Shown: positions 22,743-33,170, counted from the stretch's first letter. The stretch is 64,000 nucleotides of DNA from Maratus speciosus (GCA_963932465.1 OZ010795.1:521673451-521737450), one strand, 5' to 3'. Made by a program: numbers and translations. Notes: a model not told the origin generated them from the sequence alone.

Positions 22743-23084
22743 TATATACAAAAATATACATATGAATAAACATATAGCGTTGGAAATGTCACATTCACCT
22801 TGAAAAATATCGAAATAAAATCAAAGAAAAATTTTCTTAAAAGGTGCATTTTAGTCTCCCCCCTCCACTGTAAAATAGACTAGCCTGGTTGCCCTTCCGA
22901 GGATGAAAGTACGATTAAGACGAGTCAGTTTACGCAGAGCGGCCCTGAAGATGATCAAGGTTTTGACTGAAAGCGCTCGGCGCGAATATTGTGAACTCTT
23001 TTTAAGTTTTTAAAAAGTATAATATTTAATAACATCTTTTATATAAAATGCACCTTTTAAGCAAATTTTGTTTGATTTTATTTC
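22743..23084. mobile_element. 342-bp insertion with inverted arms and a weak hammerhead-like motif
   Basis: Absent from unit 1, where the flanks are joined. It is bordered by the direct repeat GAAAAAT (22736-22742 and 23085-23091), the likely target duplication. About 40-bp inverted arms, 22811-22850 and 23046-23085, start CGAAATAAAATCAAA and include TTAAAAGGTGCATTT. Between them a CTGAAGATGATCAAGG...TTTTGACTGAAAGCG block resembles, poorly, the hammerhead-like cores found elsewhere in the window. No ORF. Class unknown; a non-autonomous retroposon is possible. Confidence 0.6.
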
Positions 23085-23190
23085 GAAAAATACTATATTT
23101 GAAAAACATTTCCCTTCACACTTTACGGATTAGAACTGGCAATAAATTTCTCAATATATTGTTGTGTTTAGAAACGTTTTATATATTTAA

Positions 23191-23685
23191 CACAATTTAC
23201 ATAACTACAGACATACACATATTAAAATTTTATTAAAAACAATTAAAATATGATTAAAATTTATATAAACTTTTCGGCTATTTTCATAGCCCTCATCAGT
23301 AAACGAGCAGACTCACAAAACAGCAAGATCCACAGCCAACGAAAAAACAGTTAAAATCACGTTTTAAGTATGGAGGGCTGGGTGACAGTTTTAGCTGAAT
23401 CGCCCATTAACGAAGCGATCCAGGTTCCTGCTGATTATTCTATCCTACTTAAATCGTGACTTTAACTGTTTTTCTGTTGGCTGTGGCACTTGCTGTTTTG
23501 TGATTCTGCTCGTTTACTGATGAGGGCTATGAAAATAGCCGAAACGTTTATATAAATTTTAATCATATTTTAATTGTTTTTAATAAACTCTTAATATGTG
23601 TATGTCTGTAGTTATATAAATTGTGATTAATTATTAAGTAATCCAGGTGTAATGTATGTATTTTTAAATTTATGTATTTATTTAA
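23191..23685. mobile_element. Foldback insertion with ~175-bp arms carrying hammerhead-like motifs
   Basis: Unit 1 lacks it. The left arm (23191-23365) and right arm (23445-23635) are imperfect reverse complements from CACAATTTACATAACTACAG through the motif block. A tail of about 50 bp follows the right arm. The flanks repeat TATTTA, a possible short target duplication. Each arm contains CTGATGAG followed by a GAAA-capped 6-bp stem and GAAA(C/A). No ORF. Confidence 0.65.
23517..23545 (+). other. Hammerhead-ribozyme-like core motif
   Basis: CTGATGAG is followed by a perfect 6-bp stem GGCTAT/ATAGCC closed by a GAAA tetraloop and then GAAAC. These are the conserved uridine turn, stem II and GAAA parts of a hammerhead. 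One extra G lies between the core A and the stem, and no stem I partner or NUH cleavage site was found, so activity is doubtful. A mirrored copy lies in the left arm at 23270-23299 on the minus strand, with GAAAA instead of GAAAC. Confidence 0.4.
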
Positions 23686-23879
23686 ATTTATTTTATGTTT
23701 TCTTTCTTTCTTTTTTATATTGATACAGATATAATACTACATATTTTCATTGCACAAATAAAAATTGCATTAATTATATTGCATACAAGAACAATATACA
23801 ATGTTACTTACAATACAATAAAAATATTTATAATATATTTAATTAAATAAAATAAGTTTAAAAAAAATCAAAAACAGTA

Positions 23880-24450
23880 TGTTGTTTCAGTGGCGGTCTA
23901 GTTTTTAGTAACCTTGCTTGAAGCTTCTCAAGAAGCTTGAATGAGTCATCTTCCATATTTGATGACACAATGTATTAGCGGCAGAATTCGCATCTGAGTA
24001 TAAGGGAGGTGGTGTATCGCTTTCTGTATCATCAATTTCATCACCATCTTCTGCATCTGAAGTTGCATTTTCATTTGCGATGTCTTCATAACTTTGATCT
24101 ACATTTATGAAGTTAAATCATCTTTGTCAAAATCGATAAAAACTTTTAGGGGCGGACGGAGAAAACTAATCATCACATTCCAACAATTGCACCCTTCTCC
24201 TTCATCTGTACGCATCTGAATTGCAACAAACCTTTTTTTTCTATCACATGAAGTTCCCTAGTTTAACATGTTTAAAGGGATCGGGAAAAAAAAAATCTGC
24301 GAAAATCGTCGTTAAATAGAAACTATTTCTTCTTTAAATAGAGATTTTTTTACTTAAAGGAACTGGGACAGCAAAATATAGTCCTTAATTAGAGATCATC
24401 GTTGAGCGAAGCGAAGGGCGACGTTAAAGAGAGAGACGACTATAATGATT
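23880..24450 (-). pseudogene. Tigger/pogo transposon remnant with internal deletion
   Basis: On the minus strand the 5' part (about 24450-24240) contains the TAACGTCGCCCTTCGCTTAA and TTTAACGACGATTTTCGCAG style sequence typical of Tigger 5' UTRs. The other end encodes an acidic C-terminus (SDAEDGDEIDDTESDTPPP) followed after a frameshift by MEDDSFKLLEKLQARL, as in pogo/Tigger transposases. The CENPB-type DNA-binding and DDE domains are missing, so this is a deletion derivative. Unit 1 of the segmental duplication retains only the C-terminal end (20640-20740). Confidence 0.6.
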
Positions 24451-24899
24451 TTTAGACGACTATAATGATTTTACTTTGTAGTCATAAAATCCTAACATGT
24501 TGCGACATCTATAGTATATATTCATCAAATTAAGCGTCGCTATCTGGTGTCAAAATCTTAAAATCAAATATTTTGATTTTAAGTTTAAGTTTCGATTTTA
24601 AGCTGTTGATTTCACCAGTAGAATAAGAGCAATTGTGATTACTTTACATGAATTTGATATCTGGATCGAATGAAAAATATTGGATTTTCTGTTTTCAAAG
24701 TAATCTTCAAAAGGATAAGAAAATACATATAAAGCATAGTTAAGAAATTCACAGAAAAGCAAACGACAACAATTGAGCAACAGAAAAAGAATGCGTTTTG
24801 TAGTATATGCATGTACACATTTTAGGTAGATTTCGTATGAAATACTACCGATGACATTCTCCCCTATATTAGATGTAAATTTCCAACTGGGCGAAAAAT

Positions 24900-24973
24900 A
24901 TACAGACCAGGATTCGAACCCTGGAACTCCTGGCTGAAGCCGTCAGTGCTCTGCCATCTGAGCTATCCCGGAC
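24900..24973 (-). repeat. tRNA-like head, SINE unit 1
   Basis: Minus strand: GTCCGGGATAGCTCAGATGG, A and B box present (TAGCTCAGATGGCAG; GGTTCGAATCC). The acceptor 3' side is degraded (TCTGTA). The anticodon loop lacks U33. SINE head, not a functional tRNA. Confidence 0.75.
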
Positions 24974-25209
24974 GATTCTGGTCGAACTTTTTCACCCAGC
25001 TAACCTTGATGATTACAGCATCTGGTCTGAAACCTGGTTCAGCTTAATAGAATAAATAGAATAAATCTCAATAATAGAATAGAATAAATCTCAGGTAATG
25101 GAACTCCAGAAATCGCTGGATACGAAATTAGACTAGATTAATTTTAACACAATTATTCTAATAGGTAAACAAATCATATCAGATGTAAATTTCCAACTGG
25201 GCGAAAAAT

Positions 25210-25283
25210 GTTCGGACCAGGATTCGAACCCGGGACCTCCTGGCTGAAGCCGCCAGTGCTCTGCCATCTGAGCTATCCCGGAC
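25210..25283 (-). repeat. tRNA-like head, SINE unit 2
   Basis: Minus strand, nearly identical to unit 1, with a better T arm (CCCGGGTTCGAATCCTGG) and anticodon-arm stem CTGGC/GCCAG around GGCTTCA. Loop position 33 is G instead of U. Confidence 0.75.
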
Positions 25284-25591
25284 GATTCTAGTCGAACTTT
25301 TTCACCCAGCTAACCTTGATGATTACAGCATCTGGTCTGAAACCTGGTTCAGCTCAACAGAATAAATCTCAGGTAATGGAACTCCAGAAATCGCTGGATA
25401 CGAAATTACACTAGATTAATTTTAACACATTTATTCTAATTGGTAAACAAATCATATTAGATGTAAATTTCCAACTGGGCGAAAAAGTTTCTGGAGTTCC
25501 ATTACCTGAGATTTATTCTGTTGAGCTGAACCAGGTTTCAGACCAGATGCTGTAATCAAGGTTAGCTGGGTAAAAAAGTTCGACCAGAATC

Positions 25592-25665
25592 GTCCGAAAT
25601 AGCTCAGATGGCAGAGCACTGGCGGCTTCAGCCAGGAGGTGCCGGGTTCGAATCCTGGTCCGGAC
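25592..25665 (+). repeat. tRNA-like head, SINE unit 3
   Basis: Plus strand: the 3' acceptor strand TCCGGAC would pair with GTCCGGG, but this copy has GTCCGAA. D stem GCTC/GAGC, anticodon stem CTGGC/GCCAG and T stem are kept. First plus-strand unit after the inversion point. Confidence 0.75.
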
Positions 25666-25869
25666 ATTTTTCGCCCAGTTGGAAATTTACATCTAATATG
25701 ATGTGCTTACGAATTAGAATAATTGTGTTAAAATTAATCTACTGTAATTTCGTATCCAGCGATTTCTGGAGTTCCATTACCTGAGATTTATTCTGTTGAG
25801 CTGAACCAGGTTTCAGACCAGATGCTGTAATCATCAAGGTTAGCTGGGTGAAAAAGTTCGACCAGAATC

Positions 25870-25943
25870 GTCCGGGATAGCTCAGGTGGCAGAGCACTGG
25901 CGGCTTAGGCAGGAGGTCCCCGGTTCGAATCCTGGTCCGGACA
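25870..25943 (+). repeat. tRNA-like head, SINE unit 4
   Basis: Plus strand with a complete 7-bp acceptor stem (GTCCGGG with TCCGGAC, one G-U). The anticodon loop is altered (GGCTTAG). The promoter boxes are kept. Confidence 0.75.
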
Positions 25944-26145
25944 TTTTTCGCCCAGTTGAAAAAAAAATCTAATATGATTTGTTTACCAATTAGAATAATT
26001 GTGTTAAAATTAATCTAGTGTAATTTCGTATCCAGCGATTTCTGGAGTTCTATTACCTGAGATTTATTCTGTTGAGCTGAACCAGGTTTCAGACCAGATG
26101 CTGTAATCATCACGGTTAGCTGGGTGAAAAAGTTACACCAGAATC

Positions 26146-26220
26146 GTCCGGGATAGCTCAAATGGCAGAGCACTGGCGGCTTCAGCCAGGAGGTCCCGGG
26201 TTCGAATCCTGGTCCAGACA
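26146..26220 (+). repeat. tRNA-like head, SINE unit 5
   Basis: Plus strand, GTCCGGG start, D loop changed to CAAATGG, T arm intact, acceptor 3' side TCCAGAC with one mismatch. Last unit before the 12-bp target duplication. Confidence 0.75.
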
Positions 26221-26387
26221 TTTTTCGCCCAGTTGGAAATTTACATCTAATATGATTTGTTTACCAATTAGAATAATTGTGTTAAAATTAATCTAGTATT
26301 CTCCCCTATGTTGGAATTTCTAAAAATTTTTTGCAGATCTACACCGATCATGAACCCTAGAACAAAAAAATACCCTCAGTAAAAAAC

Positions 26388-26420
26388 TTTATCTATCTAT
26401 ATATATATATATATATATAT
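26388..26420. repeat. (CTAT)n(TA)n microsatellite in HINE-like copy H3
   Basis: Short TCTA run passing into TA, in the same relative place as the simple repeats of the other HINE-like copies. Confidence 0.85.
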
Positions 26421-27678
26421 CACTTTCTTCTAGACACGATAACTTCCACAATTCTGCACAAATCTCTTCTAAACTGATACATAAAATAAAGGGGCATAAA
26501 ATCTCAGTCAAGTTCGTTATTGGACAAAATCGGACCAAGGGGATGGAAATAGGGAGGAGTTTAGTGAAAATCAAAAAAAGACCATAACTTCTTAATTTTT
26601 GTACATATGAAATCGGTTTAAAGTTTTTATTACTTCTAAAAAATAGGGCCAAAAATTTATGTATCACAGATTTTTGATAAAATTAAAATTGGGCTCAAGG
26701 GGCGCTAAAATAGGGTTTTTGAGAGAAAAAAAATCATAACTTCGTCAATTCTCCAGATATCAAATCCAATTAATTTTATTATAAATCTCCTGAATATTAT
26801 GTACAACTTTTATATTCGCAAGTTTTTGATAGAACCAATTCGTACCGCAAAAATAAATAAATAAAAACGAAAACAAAAAAGGGGTTGAAGGAGAAAAAAA
26901 TTCGTAACTCCGTCAATTCACAAGACATAAAATCCACATGAAATTATCATATATCTTCTTAATATTGTCTACAACATTTATATAGACAAGTTTCTAATAG
27001 AACCAATTCTTACAGCAAAAACAAATAAAAAATACATAGCGGTTGAAGAAAAAGATCATTTTATTAAGGGTGTATTCAAATCCAAACTGCTTATTTTCTT
27101 ACTCATTTTTAAATTCCTTTTTGCTCTCAGACGCATCTAATTGGTAGATTCTCTTATTCAGGAACTATATAATGTACCGTAATGATCGATTTTTTGAACA
27201 GAATTTCCGAAGCAATTGTGTTAGAAACGAAAAATATTGTGCTACCGAGAAAATAATTGCTTATAAATCAAGTTTTAATTAATTGAACGAAAAATAAAAA
27301 CATAGGTCAATTATAAATCTGTTCAAAAAATCACGTCAGCAAGTTTCATATTTTTTTATATTAAAAAGGAATCTGAAAATGTGCCAGAAAATTTCGAGTT
27401 GTTGAGCATGGAAAAGTATTTTTTTTAATACTGCTGTTTGCCCCGAGATAACTCAAGGTAAAAGCACTGTTTCCCCATACCTGTTACCGGTGAAGCGGTT
27501 AACATGGTTCTGATAAAACCAGCTATTATGTAAAATGAAATAAAGACTCGTCAAAAGCGACCAGATAAAATTGTTCAAGTGGATTTATCTCTAATCATGA
27601 TATAGTTTTCGTTGGGGAAATTAGTATACTTATCTTTTTGAAATCTACCTCCTCCTGTAGGCCAGGCCGGCAGGGATT

Positions 27679-28551
27679 GTTTTTTCTTTTTTTTTATGAT
27701 GATGCAGCTGAAAAGCAAGCTAATGAAGCTTAGAACATTAGTAAACAACTTATAAAAGAATATGTTTTTCTAGTCCAGAAAGATACATTTGGGATGTACC
27801 GATTTACAAAAAAAATTCAGAAAAATTGACCGATAGGCCTGTGAGATTAATGCTAGTAGGTAATTTACCAAAACCTAATCTCGATGAGAAGCTTAACATT
27901 TGTCGGGAAAGAAGATATATAGGGACATTCACTTTACTAAAATAAAATCATCGAAAGGATGATTTCTAAAGTGTTACACAGTACCACAAAAATCGAAAAC
28001 CATAATTATTTTATTTAAAATAAATTGGTAATTTCATTAAAAAAAACTAGATTTAATATCTAAAACACACGCATATATGACTAATGAAAATTGTAGAAAT
28101 AAAATGTTAAATACTCGTTATTTTTCCTTTAAAGAAGACAAATACCAATACACGCGGTACTATTTATAAAAGGCAACGAAAATGTATATTGGAAAGAAAT
28201 GAAATATATCGAAGAACAATATTACTAAAAATGCGTAAAGTATTTGTAGAGGCAGCTAAATTGATCATTCAGAATGAAAGTTTGGATTCCTATTGTTGCA
28301 CTTCATGTTAGTTTATCTTTTCAGAGAAATTGTATTTTCCTGTTGAAGAAAAATAGTTATGTAAGTAGTAACAATAAATTTGAATGAAATAATAGAAATG
28401 AAGGTAAAAGGACGAAAGTAAACTACGTCTTTTCGTATATCGGAGAGTACTTTAAAAAAATATAAGAAGAAACGACTGTTTTACGATTAAATACGTTTTA
28501 ACCCCCTTAACAATTCTTTATTATTCTTTAAATATAAAAAAGAAAAATGTA
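27679..28551. other. AT-rich spacer, no gene seen
   Basis: No protein or repeat family recognised. Possible host intergenic or intronic sequence. Confidence 0.45.
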
Positions 28552-29993
28552 GGGGAGCTAGGGGATGTATGGGACAAGGGATGGATTGGACATTCTCAAT
28601 ATTTCAGGCAATAAACATTTATTTTAAATTGCTTCCTAACCCCATATACCTCTACCACAGTGTGCTTCAGAACTAAAAGTAGGACCACATTGTTGTTTTC
28701 ATTTTCCTTCGAAGTTGCATTTTCTGAAATCTCTGCTTAAAAGTAAGTTTTTTTTACATTTGTAGATGTGAAATATCTTATACAATATAAAAAAAAATAA
28801 GCTATGTTGTAGTTATTTATTTTAAGGTTCAATATCAATAATTAAAATGAATGAATAGTAACCATAGTGACAAAATAATTTTTGAGGTAAAATGGCTGAG
28901 AAAGGATATTATGCAGCATGGGGATGATTGGGACGTTTCAAATGGGGATGAGTGGGACATTCTCACTCCTCCCTAGAGATGTTGAAAATTTTATTTATTA
29001 ATTAAATAGTATTATATAGGATGATAAATCAATAATTTACGTCAATTAATAGTATTAAATAGTATTATATGAGTTGTTATTGTTTAAAATTTCCGAGTGT
29101 TACTTATTGTATTGTAATAATTATTAATGGATTATCAAAAAATTGGTACTAAAACTTAATCAAAATAGATAAAATTGATAAAAATAGTATATGTGTATTG
29201 ATCAAATGGGGGAAATTATATTGAATTTTGAAATGTTGAACAAATAAAACCCCACCCCTAACATATTGGGTCAATCGGAAAGTCGGTGCTGTTGGGAAAA
29301 TCAATTCGTACCGGAAAATTCAATCATTTAATTATTAGACATTGATTCCGATATCTAATTTCTAATAATTATCGGGCAGAATTTTCCGGTACGAATTGAT
29401 TTTCCCAACACGACATGACTTTCCGATCGACACAATAATTTCCGTTCTGCATGTTTCTACGATACATTTAATTAATATTAATTAATAAGTTATGATTGAA
29501 AATTATTAGCTATGCTATATTTAAAAGACATTTTGCACTTTCATTTCAAATCTAAAATGCCTCATAAGTGGGAAAAAAAGAACAGGTTGATAGCCGAAGT
29601 CCGCATTAAAAGTTAAAACTGCAATAAAAGAAGTTATTGAAAAAAAACATATCGATTCGTGCTGTAAAATCATACATTACAAATATAATTTTCATATAAG
29701 GTTATAATTATAAATTTTAATTTGGTAAAATTGAATAAGGGAGGAAAATCTTTGTGTCCCATCCATCCCTATTAGTGTCCCATTCATTCCTGCTGTGGGA
29801 TGATTGGGACAGGGAGGAACGTTTTTTTGATTTCATAATATTTTTATGAATAAGTCATAATCTAGAATAAATATTGTTCATATATGTTGGCAAATACCAT
29901 GAAATGTGATATATAATATTGATAGTAACTTAAATAAAAAAAAATATATAAAAATATTTTTGTGAAAATGTCCCATTCATCCTCCACCTCCCC
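28552..29993. mobile_element. 1.44-kb TIR element with subterminal repeats, TA-flanked
   Basis: Ends GGGGAGCTAGGGGATG and, on the complement of the right side, GGGGAGGTGGAGGATG form inverted repeats, each next to TA. The motif GATGNNTGGGAC recurs in both orientations: near 28571, 28583, 28922, 28945 on the plus strand and 29757, 29778, 29968 on the minus strand, with one further plus copy near 29808. Such arrays of subterminal repeats usually bind the transposase. No transposase frame survives, so it is non-autonomous. A separate mariner-type MITE is nested at 29266-29435. Superfamily unknown. Confidence 0.7.
29266..29435. mobile_element. mariner-type MITE, 170 bp, nested
   Basis: TA dinucleotides flank it (29264-29265 and 29436-29437). 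The arms are about 55 bp and nearly perfect inverted repeats, starting TTGGGTCAATCGGAAAGTC and including AAAATCAATTCGTACCGGAA. Long arms, small loop and TA duplication fit a mariner-derived MITE. Confidence 0.85.
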
Positions 29994-30650
29994 TATACTT
30001 TTTTACTAACAAACTCTTTGGTTAGAAACCAGAAACTGAAAAATATGTACGCGGACCATTAATATTAAATATGACGTAGTTTATAACATACATGTGGATC
30101 CAGATTCACCTAAAATGTATTTATTCACAATATGCTTCTCTCTTATTCGTAGTTATAGTAGAACATTTAACGTCATAACACTATTTTATTTTATGTGAAA
30201 ATTAATATTGTCAGAGTATCTTATTGTGCGATTCTACGAAATTATTATTTTTATTATCTTATTATTGTATTTGCGCAATACGTTTTTTGAGTGCGAAACA
30301 GCATAGTTGCGAACATGGTTCAATTCCATAAGTGAGGTTTGATCTCTTATGTCTAAATTTTTATTCTCAATATGATGAAACACATAGCGGAGAGTAGTCA
30401 GATTTTATAAAGCAGTTTCTGTTTGTGCAGTTTGATGCCAGTCTGCTCAGTGATGCTTTGTTTGTAGAATTTGCCAACCTTATTTCAAGATCTGATGCTA
30501 GGCGTTTGCAAAACACGAAATAATGTTACATACACGACACTTTGAGACAGAAAAAAACTACGAATTAAACTTTGTCACAAATTATGTAATTTCGGCCTAA
30601 CTGTCTGCAGAATTTTAGTTTGAATTCTATGCATATGTTGTATTATATTT
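29994..30650. other. AT-rich spacer, no gene seen
   Basis: No family recognised. Confidence 0.45.
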
Positions 30651-30654
30651 CCAC

Positions 30655-31790
30655 TTTGCCTGTTTGTTTGTACGTTTGTTTATTTGGTTGAACTGAGTTT
30701 GTTAGTTTACATAATGGTGCGTTTTTTTCTTTCCATGTTTGATTCTTTGTTTGCTTGCATGTTTGTACGTTTGTCTACAATTTTTTCTTTGTGTTTATGT
30801 TTGTATGTTTCTCTTACATGTATTTTTGTAATTTTGATAATTTGTTTTTAGTGCAATTTTTTCTGTGTACGTGTATTTGTATGTTTGATTGTACATGTTT
30901 GTATTTTTATTTCCAGTTTTATGTATGTAAGTTTTTCTGTACGTTCGATTGTACTTTTGCGGACGTTTGTATTCTTAATTTGTTTGTTTGTGCATTTGTT
31001 TCCACATATGTTTGTTTGATTGATTTATGAATGTTTATTTTATCGGACTTTTGTTTGTTTGAATGTTTATACGTTTGTTCGCTTGAAAGACTTTCGAAAC
31101 TTTGTTTATTTTAATGTACGGTTAATTATTTTAATGTTTGTGCATTTGTATACTATTTGTTTGTATGCGTGTTTGAATGTTTGTACGTGCAAATCAGTTT
31201 GTATGTTTGATTGCTTGCTTGCACGTGTTTTGTACACTTTTATGTTTGTAATTTTTTATACGATTGTTTTTTGTTTGTATGTTTATTTTCTTTGTATTTG
31301 CTTGTATTTATGTTTGTATGTTTGCACGTGATTGTAATTCTGTTTGTTTGTTTGAATGAATGTGTGGTGTTTCTTTGTTTGCAATTTTGTTTGTATTTTT
31401 TTGTACTTTTATACATTGTTTTTTATTTTTATTTCTACGAGTGATGTTTTTTTCGTAGTTTGTTCTTTTGTATGTGCATTGTAAAGTTGTACGGTTTTTC
31501 ATACAGTTTTTCTACGTGTTTGTTTGTTTATTTCAATGTACATTTATACATTAGTCTCCACGTTTGTTCGTTGATACGTTTGAAAGTTTTGCATTAGTGC
31601 GTATGCTTGCTTGTACTTTTTTGTACGTATGTACGTCTTAACGATTTTTCATATATTTGTTTGTACGTCTATCTCTGTTTGTAATTTTGTACGTTTTTTG
31701 TTCTCGCGTTTGTTTGCTCGTACTTTTTGTACGTTGGGTATTATGTCTTTTTCCATGTTTGTATGCTTGTACAAGATTCTTTCAAAGTTA
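30655..31790 (+). repeat. Degenerate TTTG-rich low-complexity tract, 1.1 kb
   Basis: The plus strand is built of GTTTGTNNGTTTG words (GTTTGTTTG, TACGTTTG, TATGTTTG) with strong T+G strand bias for over a kilobase. It looks like an old, expanded tetra- to octanucleotide repeat. The Phe/Cys/Val-rich open frames within it are by-products. Confidence 0.9.
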
Positions 31791-32932
31791 AAAAAATGGA
31801 GTAAACACTAAATCTATTTTGTCAAAATGACGTGAGCATAACTCTAGACTTTTATGTCCTTTATAATATACATTCTCATTGTGAATATACCTTGTTAAAG
31901 AATATCACACGTAATATCTGTTATTGTCCAAAATCAAGTAAAATGCAGAGTCAGTGTATTTTAAAATGTGACATGATGTATTTCCTTTCAGTGGTATTAT
32001 CTCAAGGCTTACAGTATTAATATTAACAAACAAATGTTGTCTTCGATTTAAAATCTCATACATTTATATAAATCCGTGTCCCAAATATAAAAACATAAGA
32101 AACAGAAAAGCATTTCTCAGCAATATCTTTCTCTTTCATAATCCAGAAAAATATGAAAAAATCAGGTATGCGGTGTTGCCAGTTACCTACCTTTTACAAC
32201 TTCAAATCGCTCGATTGCCACACTTTTTTCAAGTAGAATCATTTATCCTATATCAGTGACAGATTCAATATTGCATATATAAGGCGAATTACACTATTTC
32301 TAATAAGTGGTGTCAATGAAGCAATTTGAAAAAAAAAAGTACTGTCATTACGGGAGGATTTAAAAGAAAAAAAATGCAATTTCTTTCAAATGATCAATTT
32401 GTTGTTTGGCATTCTTTAAAAAGGCAACTTCTTAAAATAAATTTAATTTTTTAAAAATATATCCCTTAATGTATCTATGTTTATGTGTAATATATACTAA
32501 TTTAACGTAATGGCTATTGAAATAAATTTAGCTGTGCTACATGTTATAATATGTTTGGAAGCCGTGTTCCTTCGGCAAGGAGAAAACGAGCATATAGAAT
32601 CTCTCATTCTATTACTTTCCATGTATTTAAGGCATTTCAATACGATTTAACTTTTATAAAACTACTATACTTATATTTATACAAAAACGAACATATATGA
32701 CGATCCCAGGAGCCAAGGGATACAATGATAAAATTTAGATTTGGAGTAAATTGAGATCAAAGTTGGAACATCAATAGTAATTGACCGAATTAAAATATGA
32801 TACTGTCGCTTATTTCACAGCTGCCTTTGAAGTCTTATTTCAGTGAATATAAAAGAAAAGTGGATTACAATATTTTAAAATTTTTAAGTAGATATTAAAG
32901 TATTAAAAAGTTAAGTTGTTTAAAGAGTTTAA
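31791..32932. other. Mostly unassigned sequence with one degenerate MITE
   Basis: Apart from the degenerate MITE at 32176-32350, nothing is recognised. A block near 32640-32670 (CATTTCAATACGATTTAAC...TTATAAAACTAC) recurs near 33352-33386, indicating a small duplicated piece. Confidence 0.4.
32176..32350. mobile_element. Degenerate MITE of the TTGCCAGT/GGCACCA family
   Basis: Left GTTGCCAGTTACC...TTCAAATCGCTC...TTGCCACAC, with an approximate inverse in GTGGTGTCAATGAAGCAATTTG on the right. Related to the copies at 34723-34966 and 35224-35405. Borders uncertain. Confidence 0.4.
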
Positions 32933-33166
32933 AACTTTCGCTGCGGGATGTCATAACGTGCAGGCGCGGGATCGGCAGCGAAAGTGATCAGAAAATTTAA
33001 TTTGATACCGGAAATTTGGAAAGAAGATATTTTACTTTATGTTATCTCTAAACGTCTTTTATTAAAGAAAGCGTAAGATGCTATTCTTTATTTCTAATAT
33101 GAACACTAAATTTCTGAATAAAAATGGAAGACAAACTGGCAGATCTGTATGGTGGCACTCAACGTG
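32933..33166. mobile_element. Possible piggyBac-type MITE at TTAA
   Basis: TTAA occurs at both ends (32929-32932 and 33167-33170), and the complement of the right end reads CACGTTGAGTGCCACC, similar in style to piggyBac ends. The left end AACTTTCGCTGCGGGATG matches it only weakly. A perfect 10-bp stem CTTTCGCTGC/GCAGCGAAAG (32935-32984) sits at the left end. About 50 bp near 33095-33150 resemble the right end of the hAT-like element at 36412-37874. Confidence 0.4.
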
Positions 33167-33170
33167 TTAA

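Larger units (their letters stand above)
20745..23976. repeat. Tandem segmental duplication, unit 2
   Basis: Directly adjoins unit 1 with no spacer and aligns with it throughout, apart from the insertions at 22743-23084 and 23191-23685 and a shorter 49-bp repeat. Beyond 23976 the sequence continues into Tigger remnant not present after unit 1, which marks the duplication breakpoint. Confidence 0.85.
24868..26297. mobile_element. Inverted array of five tRNA-derived SINE units as one insertion
   Basis: The 1430-bp block is flanked by the perfect 12-bp direct repeat ATTCTCCCCTAT (24856-24867 and 26298-26309). Inside are five related units of about 280-320 bp, two with the tRNA-like head on the minus strand then three on the plus strand, meeting head to head near 25486. 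Each unit has a tRNA-like head, then TTTTTCGCCCAGTTGGAAAT, and on the other side CACCCAGCTAACC, CAGCATCTGGTCTGAAACC and AATCGCTGGATACGAAATT. No LINE-like poly(A) tail is visible. One target duplication around all units suggests a single insertion event, or growth after it. Confidence 0.75.
24824..27678 (-). mobile_element. HINE-like element, copy H3, interrupted by a tRNA-SINE array
   Basis: Minus orientation: the 5' end is at 27678 (AATCCCTGCCGGCCTGG on the complement) with GGTAGATTTC just inside, and the 3' hairpin end is at 24824-24850 (AGGTAGATTTCGTATGAAATACTACC). The body shares blocks with copy H4, such as CTGCACAAATCTCTTCTAAAC. It is split at 24868-26297 by the SINE array; H4 is uninterrupted there and shows the original joint. 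No ORF of note. Confidence 0.55.

Noticed and set aside
24900..26220. Five tRNA-like cloverleafs as functional tRNA genes
   Set aside because: All have identical long SINE-like flanks, occur as a multi-unit array, and lack U33 in the anticodon loop; acceptor stems are damaged in several.
25452..26221. Two near-identical minus-strand peptides starting MSGPGFEPGTSWLK
   Set aside because: They read through SINE units 3 and 5, including the tRNA-like heads; repeated because the DNA is repeated. This peptide type is a common false gene prediction from tRNA SINEs.
30755..31444. Phe/Cys/Val-rich open frames resembling membrane proteins
   Set aside because: They are translations of a degenerate TTTG repeat; composition alone explains the hydrophobic look.
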